This document shows, piece after piece, positions 27,947 through 38,076 of a stretch of 64,000 nt of DNA. The position numbers were made by a program, and so were the translations under genes. The stretch is from Cyanobacteriota bacterium SRBZ.bins.94.201705 (lineage in GTDB: Bacteria > Cyanobacteriota > Cyanobacteriia > Cyanobacteriales > Cyanobacteriaceae), in assembly GCA_030549855.1 (NCBI GenBank), contig JAUQQP010000004.1, forward strand, positions 1-64,000, read 5' to 3'. Under the pieces are notes generated by a model, which worked only from the letters and a program-made list of their open reading frames with translations, did no database searches and was not told the origin of the DNA. How positions within the stretch are numbered: position 1 is the first letter of the stretch; every line of letters begins with the position of its first letter.

Positions 27947-28750
27947 CTAGTTGGCGGATTGGGAATTCCAGAGGGAGTCTAAGAGTTTGACAGTAACTAC
28001 ATCGGTTAGGTTATATTGTAAGGGGGTAATGGAAATATAGTTATCCTTGACTGCCTGAACATCGGTAGGTAAGTCGGGGGGAAGGTAGATGTGCTCAGGT
28101 TGTTCAATTTCCTCAATTACCTCTGCTGCTAACCAATAATAACACCTACCGCGGGGGTCGAATCTTTGTTGGAAGTTTTCCGTATAACGCCTAATACCCT
28201 GCCTAGTGATTTTCACCCCCTTTATCTGATGGGCTGGCAGGGGGGGGATATTGACATTGAGCAGGGTTGCCGGGGGGAGGGGATTATCTATTAGCTGTTG
28301 TAGTAACTGGAGGGCATAATTGGCGGCTGGTTCAAAATTTTTATAGGTAAAACTAGCCAGACTGAATGCAACACTTGTTATTCCATCCATGCTCCCCTCC
28401 ATAGCGGCGGAGACGGTGCCAGAATAGAGAATATCAGTACCCAGATTAGAGCCCTGATTGATACCAGAGAAGACAAAATCCGGTTTTTCTGACAATAGGG
28501 CATTCAACCCTAATTTTACACAGTCGGAGGGGGTACCAGAACAAGACCAGGCCCTTACACGGGGGTGGAAAACCCCTTCTATTACGTCAGCCCGAATGGG
28601 TTGGTGTAGGGTTAAACCATGGCCGGTTGCTGATCTTTCCCCATCCGGTGCTACTACTGTAACTTCGTGTCCTGCCTCAGCCAGAGTGTTGGCGAGAGTA
28701 CGAATTCCTGGGGAGAAGATCCCGTCATCGTTGCTAAGCAAAATCCGCAT
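27947..28750 (-). CDS. surE: 5'/3'-nucleotidase SurE
   Basis: Metal-dependent phosphatase acting on nucleoside monophosphates. It starts [20 protein letters not shown], with the metal-binding Asp pair in [40 protein letters not shown] and AAMEG are the family blocks. 267 residues is normal. It ends 32 bp before phoH and begins 18 bp after the ABC-2 permease gene, so it is probably in one transcript with the minus-strand genes from 29917 down to 26961. Confidence 0.95.
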   Translation of the reverse strand: MRILLSNDDGIFSPGIRTLANTLAEAGHEVTVVAPDGERSATGHGLTLHQPIRADVIEGVFHPRVRAWSCSGTPSDCVKLGLNALLSEKPDFVFSGINQGSNLGTDILYSGTVSAAMEGSMDGITSVAFSLASFTYKNFEPAANYALQLLQQLIDNPLPPATLLNVNIPPLPAHQIKGVKITRQGIRRYTENFQQRFDPRGRCYYWLAAEVIEEIEQPEHIYLPPDLPTDVQAVKDNYISITPLQYNLTDVVTVKLLDSLWNSQSAN

Positions 28751-28768
28751 AATAGCAGGAGGGGCAGT

Positions 28769-29539
28769 TTACAATCTTGTTTCTGATTGTATCATTTTTC
28801 CGTAACACCACCAGCCCAATAGGGTTACAATCAGGGCAAAAAACAGTAAGAACCAAAGATGAACTAGAATATCTTCCAACAGTCCACCTTTGCCCCAGCA
28901 TTTTACCAGAGCCTCGTTTAGATGGAAAATAGGATTAAACTTGGCGATGGCCAGCATTTTTTTGGGAAAGATAAAACTAGGGAAAAAGGTACCCCCTAGA
29001 ATTAACAGGGGCACACCAAAAGTAGCCAAAACTGCATTTACATCTTCAGTTCTTTTGGCCAAATTGCTTCCCAGTACAATTCCCAATCCTACATACACTA
29101 TTATACCCAAAAATAGGATTATAATTCCAGGTGTCAATGACAATTCCAGATTTTTAACTATTAGAAATACGGGGAGATATAATATGAGCGTCTGACACAA
29201 GGCCAGGGAGGAATAGGCAATAAGAATTCCGAGGAAATAGCCAAATCCATTGAGAGGAGAAAGGAACAATCTTTTTAGGGTTTTTTGTTCTCTTTCCCGG
29301 ACTATTGTAGCCACAGGGCCTCCGAGACAACTGAAAAATAAAGCAACTACCACCGCGGAGGGGGCGGAGATTTTAAAGGCCAGGGAGAGGTTAATTTTGG
29401 CCCTTTCTGAGACGATATAACCGTTTACAAAAAGGATTGTGAGGGGGAAAACCAACCAGAAGACTAAACTTCTTTTGCGGATAATTAACTCTTGTAGAAT
29501 CCTTTGGGCGACAGCTAGACTCTGGTAAAAAGTAAGCAT
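28769..29539 (-). CDS. ABC-2 type transporter permease
   Basis: A 256-residue integral membrane protein with six hydrophobic segments. It has the ABC-2 pattern: an N-terminal cytoplasmic helix RILQELIIRKRSLVFW, then TM1, and the loop PVATIVREREQKTLKRLFLSPLNGFGYFLG between TM2 and TM3. No ATPase gene is adjacent, so it must pair with one encoded elsewhere. The substrate is unknown. It is separated by only 3 bp from the upstream membrane-protein gene, indicating an operon. Confidence 0.85.
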   Translation of the reverse strand: MLTFYQSLAVAQRILQELIIRKRSLVFWLVFPLTILFVNGYIVSERAKINLSLAFKISAPSAVVVALFFSCLGGPVATIVREREQKTLKRLFLSPLNGFGYFLGILIAYSSLALCQTLILYLPVFLIVKNLELSLTPGIIILFLGIIVYVGLGIVLGSNLAKRTEDVNAVLATFGVPLLILGGTFFPSFIFPKKMLAIAKFNPIFHLNEALVKCWGKGGLLEDILVHLWFLLFFALIVTLLGWWCYGKMIQSETRL

Positions 29540-29542
29540 AAT

Positions 29543-29917
29543 TTACTGGCTGGCATCTCTTCTTCCCAAATCATAAACGGCACAACAAACAACAGCAAGA
29601 ATGCCTAAACTGATACACCAATTTTCTCCCAAGCCTATAGCTACTAGCCAATTACAAAAAATGCCAACAATCAGGAAGGGAATTACACTTGTAAGAGACG
29701 CTAAAAAAGCATTTTGAGATTCCCTAGCCTTACGGGTGCGTTCAAATTCTGTTTTGGAGGTATAGAGGAAACCCTCAGCAAAATTAAACCACTTTTCCAG
29801 GGTATTAATAACAAATTCTCGGAAACTGGCAAAGGCTAGATATAGGGCAAGACACCAAAGACAACTGCCGGCAAAAAGGGCATTGTTGAACTCTATCTGA
29901 AAGGGAAGATACCACAT
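29543..29917 (-). CDS. hypothetical membrane protein beside the ABC-2 permease
   Basis: A 124-residue protein with hydrophobic helices at about 12-32, 72-92 and 97-117. Between the first and second is a charged amphipathic stretch (FVINTLEKWFNFAEGFLYTS). The Cys-containing helix NWCISLGILAVVCCAVYDLG ends the protein. I do not recognise the family. It is 3 bp from the ABC-2 permease, so it may be a partner of that transporter. Confidence 0.65.
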   Translation of the reverse strand: MWYLPFQIEFNNALFAGSCLWCLALYLAFASFREFVINTLEKWFNFAEGFLYTSKTEFERTRKARESQNAFLASLTSVIPFLIVGIFCNWLVAIGLGENWCISLGILAVVCCAVYDLGRRDASQ

Positions 29918-29991
29918 AATAGTTCCAACTCAGCAGTCAGGGGGTTGAAGTCATATTATAAGCCCTGGAGTGGGGTTTTAGGGGGGAGATG

Positions 29992-31138
29992 CTATTTAGC
30001 CACCTTTTGTGCTACAGGAGGGGAGGAGGTAACAAGCTGTTGAGTCTGACTGCGTAAATAGGCGGAAATGAACATGTCCAAATCCCCATCCAAGACATCA
30101 CCGACGGCAGAAGTTTCCACGCCGGTGCGCAAGTCTTTCACCAACTGGTAGGGGTGAAACACATAATTTCTAATCTGATTCCCCCAGGCAGCCTCTACTA
30201 TATCACCCCTGATTTCGGCCAGTTCCTTAGCCCTTTGTTCCTCTAGAATAACTAATAGTTTAGCCTTCAAGATAGCCAGGGCTTTTTCCTTATTTTGGGC
30301 TTGAGAGCGCTCCTGTGTACATCTCACTGAAATACCCGTTGGAATATGGACAATTCTAACAGCCGTTTCCACCTTGTTAACATTTTGTCCTCCCTTCCCG
30401 CCTGCCCGAGAGGTAGTTATTTCCAGGTCCTTTTCTGGTATCTCTAATTGTATTACATTATCCCCCAAATCCGGCATCACTTCCACACCGGCGAAACTAG
30501 TCTGTCGCTTGCCATTAGCGTTAAAGGGGGATATACGCACAAGACGATGGGTGCCCTTTTCCCCTTTCAGATACCCGTAGGCATATTTACCTTTTATTTC
30601 AATTGTAGCGGATTTAATCCCAGCACCATCCCCCTCGGATATATCAGTGAGGGAAACACGGAAATTGTGTCTTTCTGCCCAGCGGGTGTACATCCTCAGC
30701 AGCATTTGGGCCCAATCCTGGGCGTCTGTGCCACCGGCGCCGGCATTAATAGTTAGGATAGCATCCTTGGCATCATAAGGGCCACTCAACAGTCTTTCCA
30801 ACTCCCATTTCTCCAGGGAGGCAGACAGCCGTTGCAGATTTGCCACTGCCTCTGCCAACAGGTCACTATCCGCCTCTGTTTCCAGAAGCTCTATAATAGC
30901 CCTAGTATCTTCCAGAGTTGCCTGCCATCCGCTTACCTGTTCTACAATAGACTTCAGTTCATTCAACTGTTGTAGGACTTTCTGTGCGTCTTCCCTTTCC
31001 CAAAAACCGGCCCTACTTGCCTGATACTCCAAGTCGGCTATTTGTGCCTTGATGGTAGCCAAGTCAAAGACAGTCCTGGGTTTTCCCCAGTCGCTCACTT
31101 ACAAGGGAGAATTCTCTTTTCAGTTCAGACAATTCCAT
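29992..31138 (-). CDS. prfB: peptide chain release factor 2, with programmed +1 frameshift
   Basis: Terminates translation at UGA/UAA. The main frame (31065-29992) carries the SPF anticodon-like tripeptide ([17 protein letters not shown]) and the GGQ catalytic motif [10 protein letters not shown]. The true start is the ATG at 31138: 24 codons beginning [10 protein letters not shown] run into CTT-TGA-C at 31069-31063, after which the reading frame shifts +1 to GAC. This is the known autoregulatory site of prfB. The open frame starting at 31098 ([11 protein letters not shown]) is a frame artefact. The protein is about 381 residues, and AGGA lies 5 nt before the slip codon. Confidence 0.93.
31063..31069 (-). 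promoter_or_regulatory. prfB frameshift site CTTTGAC
   Basis: CTT TGA C on the minus strand, identical to the conserved slippery stop of bacterial prfB. The zero frame stops here and the +1 frame continues as [10 protein letters not shown]2 shortage favours the shift, which restores synthesis. Confidence 0.92.
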
Positions 31139-31435
31139 AACTGTCGCCGACTGACTGCAGGTTAACTGTTGGTGGATGGTAATGGGGACATAGTGTTTTT
31201 AAGGAGGCTTTCCGCCATAGGGAGCTTTTTGCTTTCCGGGGGAAGTTACCACAAAGGTCTTGTCGCCGTTGTGTCTTTTCCCCTTGCTACCCCCTATGGC
31301 CCAGCTGTCACTCTTGTCACATTGTACCATATAATCAACTCCATGTCAACCCCTGTTTTTCCCCAAAGAGCATTTCCACTACTAGGGGCGTAAAATGAAT
31401 AACAATGACAGGAAAAAAAATGACAGGGGCTACAT

Positions 31436-32872
31436 ATGGTTTTTAAAGCAAACCCTATAAAATTTGGCACTGACGGCTGGCGGGGGGTGATAGCCGCCGA
31501 TTTTACCTTTGAAAGGGTAGCTATGGTGGCACCCCTATGCGCCAAGGTGTTAAGAGAATATAATCCTGACGGCAACCTAGTAATAGTGGGGTATGACAGG
31601 CGGTTTTTAGCAGAGGAATTTGCCAAGGTAGTAGCAGAGAGTTTACAAGAGGCGGGATTTGATGTATTACTATCCCTGTCTTATGCCCCTACTCCGGCCT
31701 TTTCCTGGGCTGCCAAGGAGAAACAGGCATTGGGCGCCCTGGTGTTAACGGCTAGTCATAATCCTCCCAAGTATTTAGGGCTAAAGGTTAAAGGTAGTTT
31801 TGGGGGCTCTGTAGGAGAGGAGGTGACAAGAAAGATAGAAAATCTCTTACACCAGTCACCCCAGATGGAGTCAGCCAGTAGGGGGAGTATAAATACTTTT
31901 GACCCCTGGGACAGTTATTGTCAACAGTTACGGCAACAGGTAAATATCCCTCTGATTACCGAAGCCATTGACTCTGGCAAAATCAAAATTGCAGCCGATG
32001 TAATGCATGGTGCTGCTGCCGGAGGTTTAAGCCGTCTTCTCGGTCGAGATATTCTTGAACTCAACAGTAATCGGGATCCTCTTTTTGGCGGTGGCGCGCC
32101 AGAGCCTCTCCCTCGTTATATCCCTGAATTATTCAATACTATGAGCCAATTAGCCCAGTCACATCCCCATAGTTTGAGGGTAGGGTTTGTCTTTGACGGG
32201 GATAGCGATCGCATCGCCGTGGTGGACGGGGAAGGGAAGTTCTGTAGTACACAGGTGTTGATACCCATTTTGATTGAACACCTGGCAATGAGGAAAAAAG
32301 GGAGTGGCGAGGTGGTGAAAACCGTCAGTGGTTCGGATTTAATTCCAAAAGTAGCCCAGCTGTTCAACCTGCCAGTTACTGAGACAGCCATAGGTTACAA
32401 GTATATCGCAGAGAGGATGTTAAACCACAAGGTGTTACTAGGGGGAGAGGAATCCGGTGGGGTTGGTTATGGCCATCACATCCCAGAAAGAGATGCACTC
32501 CTTTCCGCCTTGTACCTGTTAGAGGCTATGGTAGAGTCTGGCAAGGACATCGGGCAGTTGTATGACAATTTGAGACAACAGGTGAATTTTTATTCCGAAT
32601 ACGATCGCATTGATTTGCCCCTAGAAAGCCTAGAGGAGAAAAATCGTCTCCAAACTCGTCTCACAAACAATCCCTTAACAGAAATTGCCGGCAAGAAGGT
32701 AATAAATCTCCAAACCCTGGACGGTTATAAGTATCGTCTTGAGGATAACAGTTGGCTTCTCTTTCGTTTTAGTGGTACAGAGCCTCTATTGCGTATCTAC
32801 TCAGAAGGCGGCAACAAGGAGGTTGTAGAGAAAAATCTCCACTGGGCTAAACAATGGGCCACTGGTCAATAG
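31436..32872 (+). CDS. phosphoglucomutase/phosphomannomutase-family enzyme
   Basis: Alpha-D-phosphohexomutase of 478 residues. The start IKFGTDGWRGVIAADFT, the phosphoserine loop LTASHNPPKYLGLKV, the metal loop DGDSDRIAVVD, the sugar-binding GGEESGGVGYGHHIPERD and the phosphate-binding RFSGTEPLLRIYSE are all present. The GEESGG variant resembles glucose-specific short PGMs, but glucose, mannose or glucosamine phosphate cannot be told apart by eye. The first codon is ATG at 31436. It is divergent from prfB across about 300 bp. Confidence 0.9.
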   Translation: MVFKANPIKFGTDGWRGVIAADFTFERVAMVAPLCAKVLREYNPDGNLVIVGYDRRFLAEEFAKVVAESLQEAGFDVLLSLSYAPTPAFSWAAKEKQALGALVLTASHNPPKYLGLKVKGSFGGSVGEEVTRKIENLLHQSPQMESASRGSINTFDPWDSYCQQLRQQVNIPLITEAIDSGKIKIAADVMHGAAAGGLSRLLGRDILELNSNRDPLFGGGAPEPLPRYIPELFNTMSQLAQSHPHSLRVGFVFDGDSDRIAVVDGEGKFCSTQVLIPILIEHLAMRKKGSGEVVKTVSGSDLIPKVAQLFNLPVTETAIGYKYIAERMLNHKVLLGGEESGGVGYGHHIPERDALLSALYLLEAMVESGKDIGQLYDNLRQQVNFYSEYDRIDLPLESLEEKNRLQTRLTNNPLTEIAGKKVINLQTLDGYKYRLEDNSWLLFRFSGTEPLLRIYSEGGNKEVVEKNLHWAKQWATGQ

Positions 32873-33196
32873 AACATTTAATGGCACAATAGAACCTTTT
32901 TCTCCTCAGTAAATCCCTTACTCGCCTCAGTTTTTCCTTTTTGTCCCCTTTTAACCCCCTTCTCCTTCCCTTTTTTTCTCCTGGCTTTCTGCCACATTTT
33001 CCCTATTATTTTCTGGTAATTATTCCCATTTTTTGTTATAATATACCCCGGCAAATTTAGTTCATATTTTGATTAATACTGCTGTTTAATTGTTTATATT
33101 TTTACCATATTTATTATCGTCTGAATAAATATATACAAAATATTTTTTGGGTAAAACATTCCAGAAAAAAGATGAAAAAAGACTCCGAGGAGTGAG
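32873..33196. other. AT- and pyrimidine-rich intergenic region before pgsA
   Basis: No gene. The only signal is TATAAT at 33037-33042, with a poor -35, about 155 bp before the pgsA start. GAGGAG at 33188-33193 is the pgsA ribosome site. Confidence 0.5.
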
Positions 33197-33730
33197 ATGA
33201 TAAACCTGCCCAATTTAATCACCCTAGTTAGGATAATGTTAGTACTGCCTCTCATGGGGTTGTTGTACCAACCATATAGCATATGTCAGTGGGGTGCATT
33301 GACAATTTTTTTGTTGGCTGCGGCAACAGACTGGTTAGACGGTTACCTGGCGAGGAAGTGGAATCAAATTACAGAAACAGGAAAATTTTTAGACCCCCTC
33401 TCTGATAAAATACTAGTCATAGCCCCTCTTCTGGTACTAATTGAACGCAGACAAATACCAGCCTGGGGAGTATTTATTATAATCCTCAGGGAAATGGTTA
33501 TTGCAGGCTGGAGGGTGAATCCTCAGTTGAAAAACCAGCAGCAGATTAGTGGGGCATCTTTATGGGGCAAAATAAAAACCGTTAGTCAGATAATCGCTGT
33601 TAGTCTATTGTTGACACCATTGGCACAATTGCAGTGGACAGGGTTAGTATTTTTTTGGATAGCGGTAGCCCTAACTATTATTTCTGGCATCATATACCTT
33701 CTACCAAAATCCATAACAGAGGTGGAATAA
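33197..33730 (+). CDS. pgsA: CDP-diacylglycerol-glycerol-3-phosphate 3-phosphatidyltransferase
   Basis: Membrane enzyme that makes phosphatidylglycerol phosphate, the precursor of the only phospholipid in thylakoids. The CDP-alcohol transferase motif is complete: DWLDGYLARKWNQITETG continues to KFLDPLSDK. It has four to five hydrophobic helices in 177 residues. The ATG follows gaggagtgag. It starts a compact run: ruvX begins 12 bp after its stop and murA about 100 bp after ruvX. Confidence 0.92.
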   Translation: MINLPNLITLVRIMLVLPLMGLLYQPYSICQWGALTIFLLAAATDWLDGYLARKWNQITETGKFLDPLSDKILVIAPLLVLIERRQIPAWGVFIIILREMVIAGWRVNPQLKNQQQISGASLWGKIKTVSQIIAVSLLLTPLAQLQWTGLVFFWIAVALTIISGIIYLLPKSITEVE

Positions 33731-33742
33731 GAGAAAAAAACT

Positions 33743-34210
33743 ATGGAAAAAATTTCTGTTTTGGGTTTAGATATAGGCCTAAAAAGAATAGGGGTAGCTG
33801 GCTGTGATGGCTTGGGATTACTGGCTACAGAATTGACTACAATAAAAAGAGCATCTTTTGCTGAAGACGTGGAAAAAATCAGAGAGATTGTCAAAAAAAG
33901 AGAGGCAACCCTCCTGGTGGTAGGTATTCCCCTGACAATGAATGGCGAAATAGGCCCTCAGGCAAAACAAGTGATGAAATATGCCAAAAGACTCAGCAAA
34001 GCCTTGAATTTGCCCCTGGAATTTGTAGATGAAAGATTGACCTCGGTAGAGGCAGAAGAACAACTAAAAAATAGCAAAAAATATTCCATCTTCAACAAAG
34101 AGTTAATCGACAAAAAAGCGGCGGCTATTATCCTCCAAGAATGGTTAGATAACAGGAGAAGGAGAGAAGCAAGCGAGAAAGAAGGGAGGGAAGACTCGGG
34201 GGAATGGTAA
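33743..34210 (+). CDS. ruvX: Holliday junction resolvase-like protein / pre-16S rRNA nuclease (RuvX/YqgF)
   Basis: RNase H-fold nuclease that in bacteria matures the 16S rRNA 5' end. Motifs are [15 protein letters not shown] with the first Asp, [34 protein letters not shown] and [14 protein letters not shown]. 155 residues with a charged tail ([14 protein letters not shown]). It is located 12 bp after pgsA. Confidence 0.92.
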   Translation: MEKISVLGLDIGLKRIGVAGCDGLGLLATELTTIKRASFAEDVEKIREIVKKREATLLVVGIPLTMNGEIGPQAKQVMKYAKRLSKALNLPLEFVDERLTSVEAEEQLKNSKKYSIFNKELIDKKAAAIILQEWLDNRRRREASEKEGREDSGEW

Positions 34211-34313
34211 AAGAGAATACGGCGGAAAATACCAAAAAATTGAACAAAAGAAGAAGAATCGGTTAGAATCAAAACCGAAATCAAACCCTGTAAGAGAAAC
34301 GGAGGAGAGAACT

Positions 34314-35627
34314 ATCAATACACCCACATTCAACCCAACAGTCAAAGAAAACTGCCAGGAGACAACCCCACAAGCCGTTTTAGAAATCATTGGCGGCAAA
34401 ACCCTCAAAGGGGAAGTGAGAATAAGTGGGGCAAAAAATTCCGCCCTGGCACTAATGGCAGGCACTCTTCTGTGTGAGCAACAGTGTCGTCTCCATAACA
34501 TTCCCACCCTGGTAGACGTCAAGACAATGGGACAGGTATTGTCCTCCTTTGGTGTTAAAATCAAAAAAAATGGCTCTACCTGGGAATTCGACTCCAGACA
34601 CCTTGTCACCACAAAAGCCCCCTATGAATTGGTATCCCAACTAAGGGCCAGTTTCTTTGTAATAGGACCAATTCTGGCCCGTCTGGGACAAGCCCAAATC
34701 CCCCTGCCAGGAGGCTGCGCCATCGGTTCCCGCCCAGTGGATCTCCATGTACGCGGACTACAGGCGATGGGCGCCCATGTTACAATCGAACACGGACTGG
34801 TTAACGCCACCGTCAAGGGGAGACTAAAAGGGGCAAAAGTCTTCCTGGACTACCCCAGTGTGGGCGCCACGGAAACCATAATGATGGCCGCCACCCTAGC
34901 AGAAGGGGAGACAATCATCGAAAATGCGGCAAAAGAGCCAGAAATAGTGGATTTGGCTAACTTCTGCAATTCCATGGGGGCAAAAATAACTGGTGCCGGC
35001 ACTGACTGTATTGTCATCCAGGGAGTGAGAAAATTACACAGTGCCGAACATACTATTATTCCCGATCGCATCGAAGCAGGCACCTTTCTAGTAGCCGGCG
35101 CCATCACCCAGTCGGAAATAGTCGTCACTAACCTCAACCCCGAACACCTGGGGGCAGTGATGGCTAAACTAAAAGAAATCGGCTGTCTTGTCCAACAGGA
35201 AGACAAACACACCCTCCGCACTATCCCAGGCACCCTTCGTGGCACCGACATCGAAACACTACCCTATCCCGGCTTCCCCACAGACATGCAGGCACAATTT
35301 ATGGCACTGTTAACCATTAGTGAGGGCAATAGTGTGGTAACAGAAACCGTATTTGAAAACCGCCTACGACACGTAGCAGAATTGAAGAGGATGGGGGCTA
35401 ACATAAAAGTAAAAGGCAACTCCGCCCTCATCTCGGGAGTGCCACGCCTATCTGGGGCGCCAGTAATGGCCACTGACTTGAGAGCCTCCGCCGCCTTGGT
35501 TTTAGCCGGGTTGGCCGCAGAAGGCACTACCATTGTACAAGGCCTGCAACATCTAGATCGGGGTTATGAGAATCTGGAACTAAAATTCCAACAGTTGGGG
35601 GCACAAATCCGCCGAGTCCCCCTTTGA
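34314..35627 (+). CDS. murA: UDP-N-acetylglucosamine 1-carboxyvinyltransferase (MurA)
   Basis: Transfers enolpyruvate to UDP-GlcNAc, the first committed step of peptidoglycan synthesis. The conserved N-terminal strand [20 protein letters not shown], the catalytic Cys in [14 protein letters not shown] and the loops [19 protein letters not shown] and [14 protein letters not shown] are present. GTG at 34416 would delete the conserved [12 protein letters not shown] strand, and no ATG, GTG or TTG lies in frame upstream. The frame is open back beyond 34203. A good ribosome site GGAGG (34301-34305) sits 8 bp before ATC at 34314, so I place the start there: a rare ATC start or a sequence error. Confidence 0.9.
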   Translation: MNTPTFNPTVKENCQETTPQAVLEIIGGKTLKGEVRISGAKNSALALMAGTLLCEQQCRLHNIPTLVDVKTMGQVLSSFGVKIKKNGSTWEFDSRHLVTTKAPYELVSQLRASFFVIGPILARLGQAQIPLPGGCAIGSRPVDLHVRGLQAMGAHVTIEHGLVNATVKGRLKGAKVFLDYPSVGATETIMMAATLAEGETIIENAAKEPEIVDLANFCNSMGAKITGAGTDCIVIQGVRKLHSAEHTIIPDRIEAGTFLVAGAITQSEIVVTNLNPEHLGAVMAKLKEIGCLVQQEDKHTLRTIPGTLRGTDIETLPYPGFPTDMQAQFMALLTISEGNSVVTETVFENRLRHVAELKRMGANIKVKGNSALISGVPRLSGAPVMATDLRASAALVLAGLAAEGTTIVQGLQHLDRGYENLELKFQQLGAQIRRVPL

Positions 35628-35774
35628 TTGATAATAACACATAATTACCGAAACAGGTCTGGGACTTCCATCCCCCTTGCCTCCCGTTTCCCCTTTTTAC
35701 ACCTTTTTGGTCCGAGGGACCCTTTCTGTTGTAACCTGTAAGCTAATACAGCAAATGTGGTGTGGGAGTAGATT

Positions 35775-36788
35775 ATGGCAATTCAACTGCAGCAAGCTAT
35801 CGCCGTTGGCACCTATATACTAAAACAAAGATTACAGGGGAAAAAACGCTTCCCCCTAGTATTAATGCTAGAACCCCTGTTCCGTTGTAATTTGGCTTGT
35901 CCTGGCTGTGGTAAAATTCAACACCCCGTGGAAATCCTAAAAAAACACCTCACTCCCGAAGAATGCTTCGCCGCGGCAGAAGAATGTGGTGCCCCCATCG
36001 TCTCCATCCCCGGCGGTGAACCTCTTTTACACCCCCAAATTGACCAAATTGTAAAGGGTTTGGTTGCCAGAAGGAAATTTGTCTACCTGTGCACCAATGG
36101 CCTCCTTTTAGAAGACAAACTACACCTGTTTGAGCCTTCTGTCTATCTCACCTTCAGTGTCCATCTGGACGGTTTGAAGTCCACCCATGACAAGTGTGTT
36201 AACCGAGAGGGAGTCTTTGATATTGCCGTTAAAGCCATCAAAAAGGCCAAGTCTCTCGGTTTTAGAGTTACGGTTAATACAACAGTATTTCAGGGAACAG
36301 ACCCCAAAGAAATGCACTCCTTTTTCGATTTTTTGGAAAGCCTGAAAATTGACGGGATTATGATTTCCCCCGGCTACAGCTATGAAAAGGCCCCCGCCCA
36401 AGACTTGTTCTTAAAAAGAGAACAAACCAAAGCCCTATTTAGACAAATTCTACAACCCTGGAAAAGTGGCAAAAAACGCTGGAATTTCAACCATAACCCT
36501 CTTTTTCTGGAATTTTTGATGGGAGAAAAGGACTACGACTGCACTCCCTGGGGTAGCCCCTGTTATAGTGTCCTAGGCTGGCAAAAACCCTGTTATCTCT
36601 TGGGAGAAGGCTATTATCCCACCTTCAAGGATTTGTTGGAAAATACCGACTGGGAAAAATATGGCCATCGCAGCGGCAACCCCAAATGTGCTGATTGCAT
36701 GGTACACTGCGGCTATGAGCCTACTGCCGCTATGGACGCACTTAATATAGAAAACACCGGTAAGGCCATCACCAGTCTGTTTGGTTAA
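35775..36788 (+). CDS. hpnH: HpnH-type radical SAM enzyme (adenosylhopane synthase)
   Basis: Adds a 5'-deoxyadenosyl group to hopene, starting C35 hopanoid synthesis. The iron-sulfur motif is [13 protein letters not shown] (CX3CX2C). [13 protein letters not shown] is the SAM motif and [17 protein letters not shown] follows. The C-terminal cluster of Cys residues ([30 protein letters not shown]) matches the SPASM-like extension of this family. 337 residues. It is alone here, with no other hpn/shc gene. Confidence 0.92.
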   Translation: MAIQLQQAIAVGTYILKQRLQGKKRFPLVLMLEPLFRCNLACPGCGKIQHPVEILKKHLTPEECFAAAEECGAPIVSIPGGEPLLHPQIDQIVKGLVARRKFVYLCTNGLLLEDKLHLFEPSVYLTFSVHLDGLKSTHDKCVNREGVFDIAVKAIKKAKSLGFRVTVNTTVFQGTDPKEMHSFFDFLESLKIDGIMISPGYSYEKAPAQDLFLKREQTKALFRQILQPWKSGKKRWNFNHNPLFLEFLMGEKDYDCTPWGSPCYSVLGWQKPCYLLGEGYYPTFKDLLENTDWEKYGHRSGNPKCADCMVHCGYEPTAAMDALNIENTGKAITSLFG

Positions 36789-36851
36789 ATAAAGTTTTTG
36801 TAAACCCCTCAGTGTTTTTACATAACAGGGACAGGGCATCAAACTGTTGGG

Positions 36852-36857
36852 TATAAT
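36852..36857 (+). promoter_or_regulatory. possible -10 of the response-regulator gene
   Basis: TATAAT at 36852-36857, about 80 bp before the ATG at 36936, without a recognisable -35. The chemotaxis-like cluster that follows could start here. Confidence 0.35.
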
Positions 36858-36935
36858 GAACTTGATAAAGATTTGATAAAGCTTGTCCCTCTTATTACGC
36901 AAGCAAGTTGTACACTGCCAGGTTGGATAGGTTTT

Positions 36936-37301
36936 ATGACAACAGTACTCCTTGTTGAGGATAGCATCCCCACCAGAAAAATGATTGCCGATTTGTTAAC
37001 CAAACAGGGACTTAAGGTGGAAATAGCAGAAGATGGTGTTCAAGCATTGGAAATTCTACCCACCGTAAGTCCAGACATAGTCCTGTTGGATATAATCATG
37101 CCAAAAATGAACGGCTATGAGGTTTGTCGTCAAATTAAATCTAACCCTAAAACCAAGCATTTGCCAGTGATTATTTGTTCCTCCAAAGGAGAAGAATTTG
37201 ACCGTTATTGGGGCCTAAAACAAGGAGCCGATGCCTACATTGCTAAGCCCTTCCGCGAAAAAGAATTAATCGCTACCATCAAACAATTTATCCGCCAATG
37301 A
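36936..37301 (+). CDS. CheY-like single-domain response regulator (PilH/PixH type)
   Basis: A 121-residue receiver domain with no output domain. The acidic pair is in VLLVEDS, the phospho-Asp in IVLLDIIMPKMNGYEVC, the Ser in VIICSSKGEEF and the Lys in YIAKPFREKEL. I chose the ATG at 36936 (MTTVLLVEDS). The frame is open to 36873, but the added residues do not match the fold. It precedes CheW-like and MCP genes in the order known from cyanobacterial pil/pix (tax) loci, so a role in type IV pilus motility or phototaxis signalling is inferred. Confidence 0.9.
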   Translation: MTTVLLVEDSIPTRKMIADLLTKQGLKVEIAEDGVQALEILPTVSPDIVLLDIIMPKMNGYEVCRQIKSNPKTKHLPVIICSSKGEEFDRYWGLKQGADAYIAKPFREKELIATIKQFIRQ

Positions 37302-37473
37302 ACTGTGCAAGACAAACCGCAAATACTTCACGAAAAAACCACAGAAAAAAAAGTGAAATACAATAGGAAATGGGCCAGTGAAAGGAGGGAAATAAAGTCG
37401 TCCTCACAAAAATTCGCCCGGCCTTTGTTCTCCCCCTGTTTGAGATGTCTTTGCCTATAAAATTAATACCAAC

Positions 37474-38004
37474 ATGGTAGATGAAAGATACTACGACGAA
37501 AGAAACGAAATTGTGGGAGAAGTCCCACAGGGGGTGGAGGAAGTACCAATCCCAGAGGGAGACCTACATCTCCGCCTGGTAATCCCCTCGGGGGAAGAAT
37601 TTGCTCTGCCAGCAGTGGGTATTCGGGAAGTAATACAACAAGAGGTCAGCAAAATAACACCTATCCCTAATGCCTCCCCCCTGTTACTGGGTACCATCAA
37701 TCTCAGGGGAGAGATTATCTGGGTGGCAGACTTGGGACAGTTTCTCGGCTACAGTCAGATGTTGAATACCGACAGGGGAGAAATTCCCGTAGTGGCTATC
37801 GAAGACCAAGAAATAACCATCGGTTTGGCAGTGGAAGGACTAGGAGGATTGGCCTGGATTGACCCAGGACAGGTTTTCCTATCTAGTAACGTCCCTGACC
37901 ATGTAATGCCTTTTGTAACAGGACAGTGGCAAGATGAAAATGGCAAAAGAATCCTAATTCTAGACCCGGCCGCCATGATTCATTCCGCCCGCTGGGCCGC
38001 TTGA
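37474..38004 (+). CDS. CheW-like adaptor protein
   Basis: A 176-residue scaffold linking an MCP to a CheA-type kinase. The CheW fold is visible in LVIPSGEEFALPAVGIREVI, ITPIPNASPLLLGTINLRGEI, VVAIEDQEITIGLAVEGL and ILDPAAMI. The N-terminal 30 residues are acidic and variable. It lies between the CheY-like gene and the MCP on the same strand, with 172 and 72 bp gaps. No CheA (PilL/PixL) is in the window. Confidence 0.9.
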   Translation: MVDERYYDERNEIVGEVPQGVEEVPIPEGDLHLRLVIPSGEEFALPAVGIREVIQQEVSKITPIPNASPLLLGTINLRGEIIWVADLGQFLGYSQMLNTDRGEIPVVAIEDQEITIGLAVEGLGGLAWIDPGQVFLSSNVPDHVMPFVTGQWQDENGKRILILDPAAMIHSARWAA

Positions 38005-38076
38005 CCCAATTTTAGTTAGGTTTATGATTAAGATGGAAATAAGGACTGTTTAACAGCAAGGGAGGAGAGAGGGGAA

